64,000 bases of DNA from Cotesia glomerata (lineage: Eukaryota; Arthropoda; Insecta; Hymenoptera; Braconidae), in contig NC_058167.1 of NCBI RefSeq assembly GCF_020080835.1, positions 3,162,659 to 3,226,658 on the forward strand, written 5' to 3'. The notes below the pieces were generated by a model, which worked only from the letters and a program-made list of their open reading frames with translations, had not been told where the DNA came from and did not search any database. The translations under genes and the position numbers were made by a program. Each line of letters starts with the position of its first letter. The stretch's first letter is position 1. Of this stretch, positions 11,871 to 23,822 are shown piece by piece.

Positions 11871-14068
11871 TTTTTTTTCTCACTCCATTGACAAAATATT
11901 GTTCTTCACATAGAAAAAAAAATTCTCACCAAAGGATAGTTCTTAATTTCAATTTTAAGTACTCGCTGGATGAATTTAAAGTTTCCCCATATAATTAACC
12001 CGTTAAAATCATTTTGTTTGCTTAAATTATCTATAGCATAGCGACATTTCATGATATTTATTTGACCATGGGCGGAAGTTGTAGAGGGATCCTTCCTCTT
12101 TAAAAGCTCTGACAGCTTATTTCCAATTTATGAGCTATCTCGCCAGTAAAAAATTGTATATTCGATTTTTGCTCAAAAGTCGTGGTTTTTCTATTTTTTT
12201 CTCCTAAACTATTAATCTGACACCAAAATTGCAAATGACCTTTTTTGTGAAGAATTTAATTTTCTATAAGATAAATTGATAGCTGAACGCTTTTAATGAA
12301 ATGCCTCTGAGATAAATTTAATTAATGACAAGAAAACAATCAATGACACTATTTTATCGTAATTTTATTACTTTTTAATAAAACAACAGTTGATAAGAAA
12401 AATTACAACATATTCTAATAAATAAAGTTGTTACATAGAATACATCCAAAATATATAGTCATACATAACTCCGGCACACAAAAAAAAAGTGGTATGTACT
12501 TTGGAACGGACCTACCTATTGAAATGAATATTGACCCACTGAATCCGAATTTCAAGTCCGCTTGACCCTATCTTAGCCTGGTGAGCTGATCAAATTTGCA
12601 AAAAAAAAAAAAAAACGAAAAACCTACAAAAATTGCTATAAATCATGGAAAATTGAAGTTATCGAGATAAAAAATTTTTTCGAATTAGATTGAGTATGAT
12701 TTTCATGTATTTTGTTCCACCGAATTTTAATCTGAAGTTTTCTTGCCCCGTTAACGTTTTAAAATAAAGAAAAAATATCAAAAAACCAAAAAAATCGGGA
12801 AAATTGCAGCTATAAATATGAGAAAAAATCTATAAAACATGATTAAATACTTTTCTTGTATTTTTTCACGCATAAAATACAAATTAAGAATCTGAAAATA
12901 TAAAAAATTTTAATATCTATAAAAAATGACGTATAGCTAGAATAAAGAGAACAATTTTCGCGAATTTCAAACTGTTCTTCATTGGTATCGAACTCTTTTG
13001 TTCTCAAGCGATCTACGCAGTAAATTTTTCTTCCGTTTGTTATTATCTCTTGTATTTCATGCGTGAAAAAATACAAGAAAAGTATTTAATCATGTTTTAT
13101 AGATTGTTTTTTTATATTTGTAACTGCAATTTTCCCGATTTTTTTGGTTTTTCGAGATTTTTTAATTTTAAAACGTTCACGGGGCACTGGGCTAATTAAC
13201 GTTCAGAGTTAGTTTCAGTAAATTGGGATACATAAAAATCATACTTGATTCGGGTCCGCAAGAATTTTTTCATTGCTGTCAATGCAGTTTTTTGCAATTT
13301 TTTGGGGTTTTTTGCATTATGCTTAAAATTGGAGGGTGACTGGGTCAAACGGACTTGAAATTCGAATTCAGTGGGTCAATATTCATTTCAATAGGTAGGT
13401 CCATTCTAAAGTAGATACTACTTTTTTTAACAACTATATTTATTAGAATATTTGTAAGATGATTCAAAATTTTAAAAATTTAGGCATTATAACGATATCA
13501 CAATGGTTGATTACAAAAATATACAATGTTGTTATTTTTTTATCAACTGTTGTTTTATTAAAAAGTATTAAAATTACGATAAAATAGCGTCATTTATTGT
13601 TTTCTTGTCATTAATTAAATTTATCTCAGAAGCAATTCATTGAAAAGGTTTAGCTATCAATCTATCTTATAGAAAATTGAATTTTTCACAAAAAAGTATC
13701 TTTGCAATTTTGGTGTCAGATCAATAGTTTAGGAGAAAAAAATAAAAAAACCACGACTTTTGAGCAAAAATCGAATATACAATTTTTTACTGGCGAGATA
13801 GCTCATAAATTGGAAATAAGCTGTCAGAGCTTTTAAAGAGAAAGGATCCCTCTATAATTTCCGCCCATGGTCAAATGAATATCATAAAATGTCGCTATGC
13901 TATAGATAATTTAAGCAAAAAAAATTATTTTAACGGGTTAATTATATGAGGAAACTTTAAATTCATCCAGCAAGTACTTAAAATTGAAATTAAGAACTTT
14001 CCTTTGGTGAGAATTTTTTTTTTTTTATGTAAAGAACAATATTTCGTAAATGGAGTGAGAAAAAAAAA
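11871..14068. repeat. 2.2-kb long inverted repeat (foldback element)
   Basis: Left arm about 11871-12882 and right arm about 13050-14068 are reverse complements along their whole length (about 1.0 kb each), with scattered substitutions and small indels. The spacer is about 167 bases (12883-13049). Matching landmarks are TCTCACTCCATT near 11878 with AATGGAGTGAGA ending at 14060, GACCATGGGCGGAA near 12063 with TTCCGCCCATGGTC near 13858, and CTTGTATTTTTTCACGCAT near 12855 with its complement at 13059. No protein is encoded. The structure fits a foldback transposon or two tail-to-tail copies of one element. If transcribed it would form a hairpin RNA of about 1 kb of duplex. Confidence 0.9.
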
Positions 14069-14697
<629 letters not shown>

Positions 14698-14703
14698 CTA
14701 TAT

Positions 14704-16015
14704 TGTAACGTGGTAGATTTTTATTCGACGCTCAATACTTGGGGTATATTTACTTTCCAGGCCCCAATCCAACGCCGTGAATGTTATGTGTGAATGAATG
14801 AAGATTTTACTAATTTGTATGAATTTATTTTGTCAAAATACATAACGCTGTACGAGTAACGAAGATAGCACGAGTCACAGATCGTACGAGACTACAAAGT
14901 GGAGCGACAAGGATAGCGATACGACGACAAGAAGCGAGTACCGAAGCGAGCGAGACACCGAGCAGCGTAAACACTCGAGAGGTCTGAAGACAACTCGACG
15001 CTGCATTGCTGCATTTTTCCACTATGACGATCACCATCGATGACAGTTGGCTAGTCAGTACTGCTGGAGCAGTGGTGACTCAAACTGTCGTGAAGGCCCG
15101 TTGACTGTTATACGGACCTAACTCAACTATCGATGAGTATCAATTCCAATGGAAATGAAGACTAGCGCCACCAACTTCAACGAAGGAAGAAGTGGGTACT
15201 TCTCTATGAGGAAGAGGATTCGAGGCTGGACTGTTCACGGATTCGGACGCGCTTTTGCGCGCTCCGCAACCTAAAGTTAATTTCGACGTATTGTCGCGAT
15301 TTTGTTCACTTGAAATTAATTGATAAATTGTATTGAAGTATTTATTTTTTTTTTAAATAATTTATTTATCGAGTCGACCGCATGAAGCTTTTCCGAGCTG
15401 CTGCGATGAGGACGACGCTCAATTGCTTGGTAAGCCGACGTTCTTGTAAAGAGTTGAATCCAGCATTTCGAGTCCACGTTGTCATTTTGTAAAATATTTT
15501 GATTAACAAAATAATACGCGAGGATTCAACGCTTTACGATTATTTTTTTTTGTAATGCTGTTATTACATAGTGTGATTGCCGATGTATGAATGCGAGTGT
15601 GAGAAATAAAATTGAGGTGACGACGTGTTAAATTTGGTTTAAAATTAAGAGAAACGTTAAGTTACGACGTTTTAATAATTTTGTTAAAAGTTAATATCGA
15701 CCTCCGACGTATATTTGTTAAATAAATTGTTATTTTCTTTTGTTAAATTCATCTAAATTCATTTCGAGTAATTTTAAGAATTTTTGTTTAATTTGCTGTC
15801 CGATTTTTTAACAACGAGTATTTCAGCATGGCCCGCCACCCTGATGAAGAGGTAAGAGCTAGCCGAAGTCGCAGTAGTAATTAATTGGAGATCATTCTCC
15901 TGGCGCCCTTTTTTTTAATAATAATTCTCTTTTTTAGTAAGCCAAAAATTTCCAATATAAACGGTGAGCCTGGCTTGGTGAATCCCCGAGTCAGGCAAAA
16001 TCACGTTATATATTT
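14704..16015 (+). other. Putative 5' LTR and leader region of gypsy copy A
   Basis: Starts TGTAACGTGGTAG right after the AT tract and ends just before the primer binding site at 16016. The first two bases TG and the PBS position are what a 5' LTR would show. No second LTR copy is visible for comparison because the 3' end of copy A is lost in the gap at 22232. The region has a short ATG-initiated 8-codon stretch at 15828-15851 ending at a strong splice-donor sequence (GAG followed by GTAAGAG). The exact LTR end is uncertain, and the sequence does not resemble the visible part of the 3' LTR of copy B. Confidence 0.45.
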
Positions 16016-16033
16016 TGGTGCCTAACGTGGGGC
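16016..16033 (+). promoter_or_regulatory. Primer binding site, tRNA-Lys type
   Basis: TGGTGCCTAACGTGGGGC agrees at 16 of 18 positions with the well-known Lys1,2-type retroelement primer binding site, which is complementary to the 3' end of tRNA-Lys. It sits 65 bases ahead of gag, as expected for the start of reverse transcription in an LTR element. Confidence 0.75.
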
Positions 16034-16097
16034 ACACAAAAGGGCAAATTACGACGCGTTATAATTAAGTTAGAACGTAGGTTAGTTAATCGGTATT

Positions 16098-18209
16098 ATG
16101 AGTGAGCGAGACGGGAAATCGACCCCGACTGATGAAATGAGAAATGAGTCCATGATGACATGGGATCAGATCGTATATAATTCAACGCGACAGAATAATC
16201 GGGAGGAGGCGAATATTGTGACAACTGTCCCAGGGCAGGGAATTAGCACGATGAGTACTACAGTACAAACAAGTAGTCTGACGTACACCATGTCACAAAG
16301 GATCACACTGAGGACGAGCAGCGCCAGTGCATTCAGCCCACCATTGATACCTCGACGTCGTATTCCGATACCCCCAAACGCCATTGATGAGAATGAGACA
16401 TATGAGTGGTATTTGGCACGCAGGGAGGAGGTAAGCGCGGAACGACTGCGACTGGAAGCGGCTCAGCGCAACTTGGCTGATCAGCTCGTGCAGCTGGCAG
16501 TTCGTGAGGGTGTAGTGCAAGACGAGTTAGCCGCGATTGAAGAACGTAATGGATCGATGGGAGGATCGAGCGGGTCAAGCGGGCAGTATGACTGGATCGC
16601 GGACGCGTCACCCCTGCAGGTGCAGGAGATCCTCGTGACGATGAATGCTAACCCGATAGGTAGTAGTGCGGTGATTCGTGACCGACTGCATCGGTGCTTG
16701 CGTCTGAAGCGGTTTCCGAACACAGTCTGGACACAAGAGGACCAGGTGATACCCGACAGACAGCTTCTGAACGCGTTTGAGAGAGAGCAGCGGCGTCAAC
16801 CGAAGACGACGCCCCGATCTACCGCAATGACAGGTTGGTCGACAGCGAACAACACGATACCACGGTCGACAACTATAACGGCGACGACCACGAGCAACAC
16901 GACGACGACCTGGACGACATTAGCTCCAGGAGCAATACATGTGGACGTCAATGGATGTACATCATACGGGACGCACCACAGGATTAACACTCAGCGCCCG
17001 AGGATGACGACGGTGCCGCTGGAGCGTCCAATCCCGAGCCCTAGGCGACGAAACATCGTAAATGAGGGACTTCTAAGGCCTACAGCAAATTCGACACACT
17101 TGCCGGTACACGTGACATTTGCACCAGGGGTGGCACCACTGGGTGCGAATTCACCTCATCATTCACACAGTGAGCACTGTGTGCTGTCTGGAATGGGTGG
17201 TGGACCACATTACCAACCAGCGATGTATGAGAGAGTGTCGAAATGGAACCTGAAGTTCTCCGGGTTAGGTAGCGCGCGCGTCGAATCGTTTTTGAATAGG
17301 TTGGATGAATGTTTGACGACGTGTGGTATGACGGATGCAGATGCGTTGGCAATATTACCGTTATTGCTGTCAGATGTGGCCAAAACGTGGTGGTCACACA
17401 TGAAACGTCGTGTATCATCGTATTCCCAGTTCAGATCAGAGTTGCGTCGACGTTTTGGAGAGCCATCGGTCGGATGCAGGATTAAATGGGAAGTTATTAC
17501 GCGTACTCAAGGGAAGCTTGAGATGGGATTAGACTTCCTAGACGCCGTAATAGCGCTTTGGTCGCGAGTAGACGATCCATTGCCGTTGAAGGATCAATTT
17601 GATTTCGCATATAATGGTTTACGCCCGGAATACCATCAGAAGTTCGAGCGGTACGACTTTAACAATTTTGAAGAGTTGTATGAGCACGTACGAGCGGTTG
17701 ATATTCCCCGCAATCGTCTTCAACGACGTGAGCCGGTACCCGTGGAACAGAGCGTCGTTCCAGAGTATGTCTACCAACCTGAAAAGTACGAAACGAAGAG
17801 ACGTACTGTTGGTCAGGTTGCTGCTGTATCGAATCCCCCCCAGGATGCGAAGAAGAATAGAAAGAAGCAGAATAAGTCGAACAAATCGAACAACGCGGAT
17901 CAGTTAAATGATCAGGTTGCTGCGATGAATTCGCAAGCGTCGGTGAATGCGAACCCAGGATCGTCTTCTGGGTCTCCAAACAACAATGGAGCTCAGCGAG
18001 GTTACCAGGGCCCATCGAACGGTCGTTCGAGTCCAAAGCAGGGTAAACCCAGGTCGCCAGTATGTCGTGATCTCTGGGGCAAATGCTTCAATTGCTTCTC
18101 GACGGATCACGGATGGCGTAGTTGTACCGAGGCAAGACAAGCGAAGTTCTGTTTTGGTTGTGGAACGCGACAGAAACAGAACCGACGCCTGGATGCACGT
18201 GTTGCATGA
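16098..18209 (+). CDS. gag: Ty3/gypsy copy A Gag, 3' end altered by a small insertion
   Basis: A 703-residue structural polyprotein. A Thr/Ser-rich N-terminus is followed by a SAP-like segment at about 166-203 (SPLQVQEILVTM...GSSAVIRDRLHRCL), which in other proteins binds DNA. The retrotransposon Gag domain follows at about 380-480 (WNLKFSGLGSARVESFL, TWWSHMKRRVSSYSQFR), and near the end a CCHC knuckle (CFNCFSTDHGWRSC) plus a further CFGCG pair. Compared with copy B, the last codons differ by a 5-base insertion near 18170-18178, so the frame ends about 17 residues after CFGCG. Pol lies in another frame and overlaps, consistent with programmed frameshifting. The start chosen is the first ATG after the PBS. 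Confidence 0.9.
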   Translation: MSERDGKSTPTDEMRNESMMTWDQIVYNSTRQNNREEANIVTTVPGQGISTMSTTVQTSSLTYTMSQRITLRTSSASAFSPPLIPRRRIPIPPNAIDENETYEWYLARREEVSAERLRLEAAQRNLADQLVQLAVREGVVQDELAAIEERNGSMGGSSGSSGQYDWIADASPLQVQEILVTMNANPIGSSAVIRDRLHRCLRLKRFPNTVWTQEDQVIPDRQLLNAFEREQRRQPKTTPRSTAMTGWSTANNTIPRSTTITATTTSNTTTTWTTLAPGAIHVDVNGCTSYGTHHRINTQRPRMTTVPLERPIPSPRRRNIVNEGLLRPTANSTHLPVHVTFAPGVAPLGANSPHHSHSEHCVLSGMGGGPHYQPAMYERVSKWNLKFSGLGSARVESFLNRLDECLTTCGMTDADALAILPLLLSDVAKTWWSHMKRRVSSYSQFRSELRRRFGEPSVGCRIKWEVITRTQGKLEMGLDFLDAVIALWSRVDDPLPLKDQFDFAYNGLRPEYHQKFERYDFNNFEELYEHVRAVDIPRNRLQRREPVPVEQSVVPEYVYQPEKYETKRRTVGQVAAVSNPPQDAKKNRKKQNKSNKSNNADQLNDQVAAMNSQASVNANPGSSSGSPNNNGAQRGYQGPSNGRSSPKQGKPRSPVCRDLWGKCFNCFSTDHGWRSCTEARQAKFCFGCGTRQKQNRRLDARVA

Positions 18210-21200
18210 TGTTCTTCGAATACAACCGGCCGGAAAACGACGTCGGGAATCAGTAAGGACGGGTCCAGAACTAATTTCCCGCGACGTAAATGGGCCGATG
18301 ATTGATGTTGAAGCTGAAATGTCAAACGAGCTGCTGCCAGACATATTCAACATTGACATCGAGCCTTGCGGGCCCATGAATCAGTCCTCGGATGCTGCCT
18401 CTTCACCTGGATGTGACGTGAAACCACCGACGATAACAGAAGAAGACCTTTTGCGACAACGTCATCTCTGTGGCACTTGTGGCGCAGAAGGCAAATTATG
18501 GCGATTTGTGGGGTGCAAGAATGCGTTTTACTGCTCGCGCGAACATCAAGAAGCTGATTAGCCGATCCATCAGTGGATTTGCGTAGCGATTGATGAGCGT
18601 GAGCGAAGTTTTCTTGACTTAGCCGACGAAGTATGTCCTATGCAATCCGAGAGTGACGACGTAAGACCCTTTATCGATGTTAGGATAGGCGAAAAGGAAC
18701 TTAAGGCTTTGTTAGACACTGGTTCGACGATGACGTGCGTCAGAGAAGTTGACGAGTTGAATTGGGTCTATGGGTGTGGTGCTCGAGTGAGACCAGCACC
18801 TCGTAACTCAGCAGCAGTTGCTGATGGTTCGATGATGTCAGTACAATCGCTGATAACGCTGCCGCTTGCGATTAACGACGAAATCATGCCGATCAAGGTT
18901 CGTGTCATCCCGAAGCTGAAGTACGAGATAATATTAGGAATGGATGCGATAATTGCTTTTGGTATTTGCTACGACGGGGGTTCTGAGCGATGGTGGACTC
19001 GATGCGAGGGTGACAGTTATGATTGGAACGCGAAAGATTACCTTATCAAGGAGGAAATAGCGGCCATAGTCGAGATAACCCCGGATCAGCAATCAGAATT
19101 AGACGAATTGCTGATACGACGAGTGCCTGACGTGGATTATACCGGGGAAACGACGTTTACGAATCTTATGACCCATGAAATTGACGTGCAGGGTCATGAA
19201 CCGATTCAACAGCGTAATTATCCGACTTCTCCGATTATTGAGGCAGAAATGTGCCGGCAAGTGGACGATCTACTTGCGGCTGGCATAATTGAGCCTTCGA
19301 CGAGTGCTTGGTGTAACCCAGTCATCATGGTAAAGAAATCGACAGGCGAGTACCGAATGTGCCTGGATTTCCGACGATTAAATGCCATTTCAAAGCCATG
19401 TGCGTATCCATTGCCACTGATGACATGGATCCTGGACCAATTGAGTGGTGCGAAGTTTATTTCAAAAATAGATTTAGAACATGCGTATTACCAGGTGAAA
19501 CTCGAACCTGCAAGTCGAGAGTACACGGCGTTTTGTGTACCCGGAAGGGGTATGTTCCAGTATGTAGGCATGCCGTTTGGCCTTGCTGGAGCACCGCCGC
19601 ATTTCCAGCGTTTAATTGACAAAATGTTGGGACAACGACGTGGTATGAAGGTATTTGGATACGTTGACGACTTGATTATCGTCACCGAGACGTTTGAGGA
19701 GCACTTGGAGGTGCTCGTAGAAGTATTCGACGGTCTAAAAGCCGCGAATTTAAAGATAAACGCCCATAAATGTGAATTCTGTACGAATGAGGTCCGTTAT
19801 TTGGGTTATCGCGTGAACAAGAAGGGTTTATTAGTGGATCAAGAGCGTATAAAACCGATGCTTGAGTTCCCGAGGCCGACGACGTTGAAGAAAATGCGAA
19901 GATTTCTAGGAATGGCCTCGTGGTATCGACGTTTTATACCTGATTTCGCGACGATAGCTGAGCCATTAACGCGTTTAACGAGTAAAAAGGTCAGATGGAC
20001 CTGGACCGCAGAACAAGAGATGATGGCCTTTGAAGCGTTGAAATTGGCTTTGGCGACAGCACCAGTGCTGGCGTGTCCAGACTAATCAAAGACATTCGTG
20101 TTGCAAACTGACGCGAGCGCAACTGGCCTTGATGCTGTTTTAACTCAAGAACATGAAGATGGTGAGCGAGTTGTAGTATACGCGAGTCGCGTCATGAATA
20201 AAGCCGAGCGAAATTATTCAGCGACTGAGCGCGAGTGCCTCGCAGTTCTTTGGGCATGTGAGCATTTTCGACGATATCTCGAAGGATATCAATTTAAAGT
20301 TATTACTGATCACAGTAGTCTTCGTTGGTTGCGTGATCTGAAAAGTAAGACGCCGAGACTGAGTTGATGGGCGATGCGTTTGGCCGAGTATCAGTTTCCG
20401 ATCGAGTATCGAAAGGGTTCATTAAACGACGTTCCTGACGCGTTATCACGAATGTTTGAACCTGACGAACTGGAATACTGCGAGGAAATCATGGCAATTG
20501 ACGAATTGCCAGAGCAGGCTGACGAGGTACCTGCTGCTGAAGTCGTCGACGATTGGTACTCGCGACGAAAACGCGATGTATTAGCTTTTCCGACGAAATA
20601 TAAGGACTGGCGTGTAGAAGAGGAGCGTTTGTACAAACATATGCCGAACCCCCTTGTATCGAGCGTCGTTGAGGACTTGGATGCCTGGAAATTAGTTCCA
20701 CCGAAGGCCGCACATCAGGGAATCATCGAAGAAAACCATGATCCACCTGATGCAGGCCATTTAGGCATTGAGAAAACGGTGTCAAGAATTAAAGTCGATT
20801 ACTATTGGCCAGGACTGGAGGAAGACGTGCGACGTTACATCCCTGATTGCGATGTTTGCCAGACGTCGAAAGTGTCGCAACAACCAGCTGCTGGGCTGAT
20901 GTGTCGACGATTTGTGAACACACCATGGACAGTGGTTGCTATCGATTGTATGGAATTTCCACTTAGTCATGCAAAATGTAAATACATGGTGGTGTTCCAA
21001 GATTTATTTACGAAGTGGATCAAATTATGCCCAATTAAAAAGGCTGATGGACCAACGACAATTCGGGAGTTTGATAAACTCATCGTTCATCGTTTCCGAT
21101 GTCCTGAAGTAATTTTGACGGATAACGGCACAGAGTTTGTGAATAAGCTGGTAGATGAGGTAGCTAAAGCTTATGGTGTTCATCATTCGCGTATACCGCC

Positions 21201-21626
21201 GTATCACGCGCAAGCGAACCACGTCGAACGAGTAAATCGCGTTTTGAAGATCATGATCATCTCTTTCGTTGAGTTAGATCACCGAGCGTGGGACGAACAT
21301 GTCCATGAATTTAGGCATGCGTATAACACCGCTGTAGTCGAAGTTTTGAGCGACAAGCTAGATATTATAATCGTCATCACCGAGATAAACGATTTGCGGT
21401 AGGAGACGTCGTGAGGGTGCGACAGCATACGTTGTCACGCGGGGCCGATCGTTTTTCGTCGAAACTGGCACGTAAATACTCGCAGGAGACGTACGTCGTC
21501 TCGAAAGTAATTTCGCCGGTCGTCTATGAGCTAGTGAGTGTAAATAATCGTCCAGCAGGACGACATCATGTCAAAGTGTTGCGTTTAGATGAGCGTGCAC
21601 CCAAGAATGACGAGAACGACAAATAA
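18210..21626 (+). pseudogene. pol: Ty3/gypsy copy A Pol (MYND, PR, RT, RH, IN), inactivated
   Basis: Domain order follows Ty3/gypsy. A MYND-type zinc finger (18462-18561; third Cys replaced by Phe in WRFVGC) is followed by an aspartic protease (ALLDTGSTMTCV at 18702), RT (MPFGLAGAPPHFQRL, VFGYVDDLIIV), RNase H (LQTDASATGL, VITDHSSLRWL) and integrase (HLGIEKT...CDVCQTS zinc domain, then AIDCMEF, LTDNGTEF, VERVNR giving D-D-E). Lesions: TAG at 18559-18561, TAA at 20083-20085, TGA at 20365-20367. A deletion of 178 bp relative to copy B after 21339 removes part of the integrase C-terminus and shifts the frame, with the last part continuing at 21411-21626. The element cannot make a full Pol. Confidence 0.92.
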
Positions 21627-21703
21627 CCGAAGCTCGAACCCCTATAATTAGTTAGTTGTTGTTCAAGCATGTAATTGTTAGTGGGGTGTATGTGTTATTT
21701 CAG

Positions 21704-22231
21704 ATGGCGAACAACGACGAACTTCAACGTCGCGTGCTGGCCCGTCTTCGTGCCGAGAACCAGCACCTGTTTAATGAACTGCTGGAAAGAGAGGAGCGGA
21801 CAATACAGGCTGAGCGTTGTCGCATTGTTGCGCTTCCGACTACCCGACGAATGCGCCTGGGATGGTATCAGCGTTATCTGCTGTCCATCCAGATTCCAAT
21901 GGCGACGATCGCCGTAGACTGGCGGTGTCCAACGTGCCGACGACCGACTTACGCAGCACAAGCGTGCGTGAGAGGAGCTGACGCGATCCTGGCGTCCCAC
22001 TTGACGCCTGTCGAACGAGTGCGCCGAGCGGAAGCAACGTTGGAGGAGTTGCTGCCGTTGGCGGAGCGGTTGAACCGTGCAATCGCGTTTGTGCAACGTA
22101 ACCCACCGCGGACGTTACTCCCAAGAATTCCCAGAGCCCGAGCGCTAGAGAACGCTCGAGTTCTTACCCGAGAGCTGCGAGTCAATCCCACTGTGCCATC
22201 GCGGAGCTGAGCTGGATGCTGGAACTGCGGG
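21704..22231 (+). pseudogene. Gypsy copy A third ORF (cysteine-cluster protein), nonsense-truncated
   Basis: An ORF downstream of pol where errantiviruses carry env, but it has no signal peptide, no transmembrane segment and no furin-like site. It begins MANNDELQRRVLARL with a helical, Arg/Glu-rich region, then CPTC and CRR motifs at residues about 70-83, and an Arg/Pro-rich middle. A TGA at 22208-22210 ends it where copy B reads an arginine codon; the following cysteine cluster begins just before the N gap. The start ATG (21704) directly follows TGTTATTTCAG, a good splice acceptor, suggesting expression from a spliced RNA. No homologous family is recognised. Confidence 0.75.
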
Positions 22232-22331
22232 NNNNNNNNNNNNNNNNNNNNNNNNNNNNNNNNNNNNNNNNNNNNNNNNNNNNNNNNNNNNNNNNNNNNN
22301 NNNNNNNNNNNNNNNNNNNNNNNNNNNNNNN
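22232..22331. other. Assembly gap (100 N) between the two gypsy copies
   Basis: One hundred N. It removes the 3' end of copy A and the outer end of the copy B LTR, so the apparent tail-to-tail contact of the two elements depends on a scaffold join. Confidence 1.
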
Positions 22332-22688
22332 TCCGTCGTTGATGATCTTGCAGGTTACCCACGTCGATGATCCTCGTTGTTTCTCTTCGCGGGTTCGTGG
22401 CCGGCGTCGTTAGTACCGTCACAATAATTAAGTACTTAAATCTAACTTAAAGCTACTTACTTACTAAATCAAATTACATTTTATCGCATTAGATTTTGGT
22501 TTCGCGCGCAATCGAGCTTCGTTCGAGTTTCTACACGCGAGGGCGACTCGGTCGCGGCGAATCCAACCAATGGGCATAAAATAAAATAAAAAAAAAACTC
22601 AATTAAAATTTCCTTTAAAATTAAATTCAAAAAGGTAAAATTAGAGAAACAACGCCTTAACAGGTGGCGCTAAAAGCGGCCTGTTACA
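22332..22688 (-). mobile_element. Partial 3' LTR of gypsy copy B
   Basis: On the minus strand a polypurine tract (GGGGGGAGGTGT, 22700 to 22689) is immediately followed by TGTAACAGGCCGC, the TG start expected of a 3' LTR. The LTR continues to the N gap at 22331, so its end is not visible. It contains AT-rich and GC-containing blocks but no ORF. Confidence 0.65.
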
Positions 22689-22700
22689 ACACCTCCCCCC
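22689..22700 (-). promoter_or_regulatory. Polypurine tract of gypsy copy B
   Basis: GGGGGGAGGTGT read on the minus strand, directly before TGTAACAG. Such purine runs prime plus-strand DNA synthesis in LTR retroelements, and the position between the third ORF and the LTR fits. Confidence 0.7.
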
Positions 22701-23080
22701 AGCCGTCGACCAGGAGCCCATGGTTTTGCCTAGGTACCGTTTGGACCAACACAACTACCTTCAGAACCAACAGCTACCTAAACTACCCACCACCAGCAAT
22801 ATAACCAAAAAATAGTTGCTCGTCCAATTCCAAAATAAACAAGTTTTATTTATTAAATGACTCCGCTTTGCGGCACGTTCAACACTATCGCCATACGGCG
22901 TATTCAGTCAGCGCCTTCGGCGCATTTAGTCGTCTCCTGGACGATCCACAAGATTAATACAAAATCAAGCAAACTCATAATATAAAAACTTCAAAATAAA
23001 TACAAAAATTAAAATGCAAACAAAAACAAAAAAAAACTCGAGTATAAGGAGCAGAGACGTCGTCTGCTTCGTTGGCGACC

Positions 23081-23743
23081 CTACTGGCGTCGTGGACCGT
23101 CGATTGGGCACTCGGGTTGGCACCGACGACACTCCTCGAAGTATACTCCGATCTCCCCGCATCGTTGGCAGAACGTGCCTCGAGGGTGAGGACACATCAC
23201 CATGTTGTGCGGCATCCCGCAGTTCCAGCATCCAGCTCGGCTCCGCGATAGCACAGTGGGATTGGCCCGCAGCTCTCGGGCAAGAACTCGAGCGTTCTCT
23301 AGCGCTCGGGCGCTAGGAATTCTTGGGAGTAACGTCTGCGGTGGGTTACGTTGCACAGACGCGAGTGCACGGTTCAACCACTCCGCCAACGGCAGCAACT
23401 CCTCCAACGTTGCTTCTGCTCGGCGCACTCGTTCGACAGGCGTCAGGTGGGACGCCAGGATCGCGTCAGCTCCTTTCACGCACGCTTGTGCTGCGTAAGT
23501 CGGTCGTCGGCACGTTGGACACCGCCAGCTCACGGCGATCGTCGCCATTGGAATCTGGATGGACAGCAGATAACGCTGATATCATCCCAGGCGCATTCGT
23601 CGGGTAGTCGGAAGCGCAACAATGCGACAACGCTCAGCCTGCGTTGTCCGCTCCTCTCTTTCCAGCACTTTATTAAACAGGTGCTGGTTCTCGGCACGAA
23701 GACGGGCCAGCACGTGACGTTGAAGTTCCTCGTTGTTCGCCAT
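23081..23743 (-). pseudogene. Gypsy copy B third ORF with zinc knuckles, one nonsense codon
   Basis: Same protein as the third ORF of copy A. Here the reading frame from ATG 23743 is broken by a single TGA at 23582-23584 (a tryptophan codon in copy A), and the rest continues open to 23081. The C-terminus, hidden in copy A, shows two cysteine clusters: CWNCGMPHNMVMC and CQRCGEIG...CRRC, resembling zinc knuckles of Gag nucleocapsids. An RNA- or DNA-binding accessory role is inferred. 22701-23080 is an untranslated segment leading to the polypurine tract. Confidence 0.78.
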
Positions 23744-23822
23744 CTGAAATAACACATACACCCCACTCTAACAATAACATGCTTGAACAACAACTAACTA
23801 ATTATAGAGGTTCGAGCATCGG

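Noticed and set aside
21704..22210. Third gypsy ORF as an envelope gene
   Set aside because: No signal peptide, transmembrane helix or cleavage site; instead it has cysteine clusters and basic regions.
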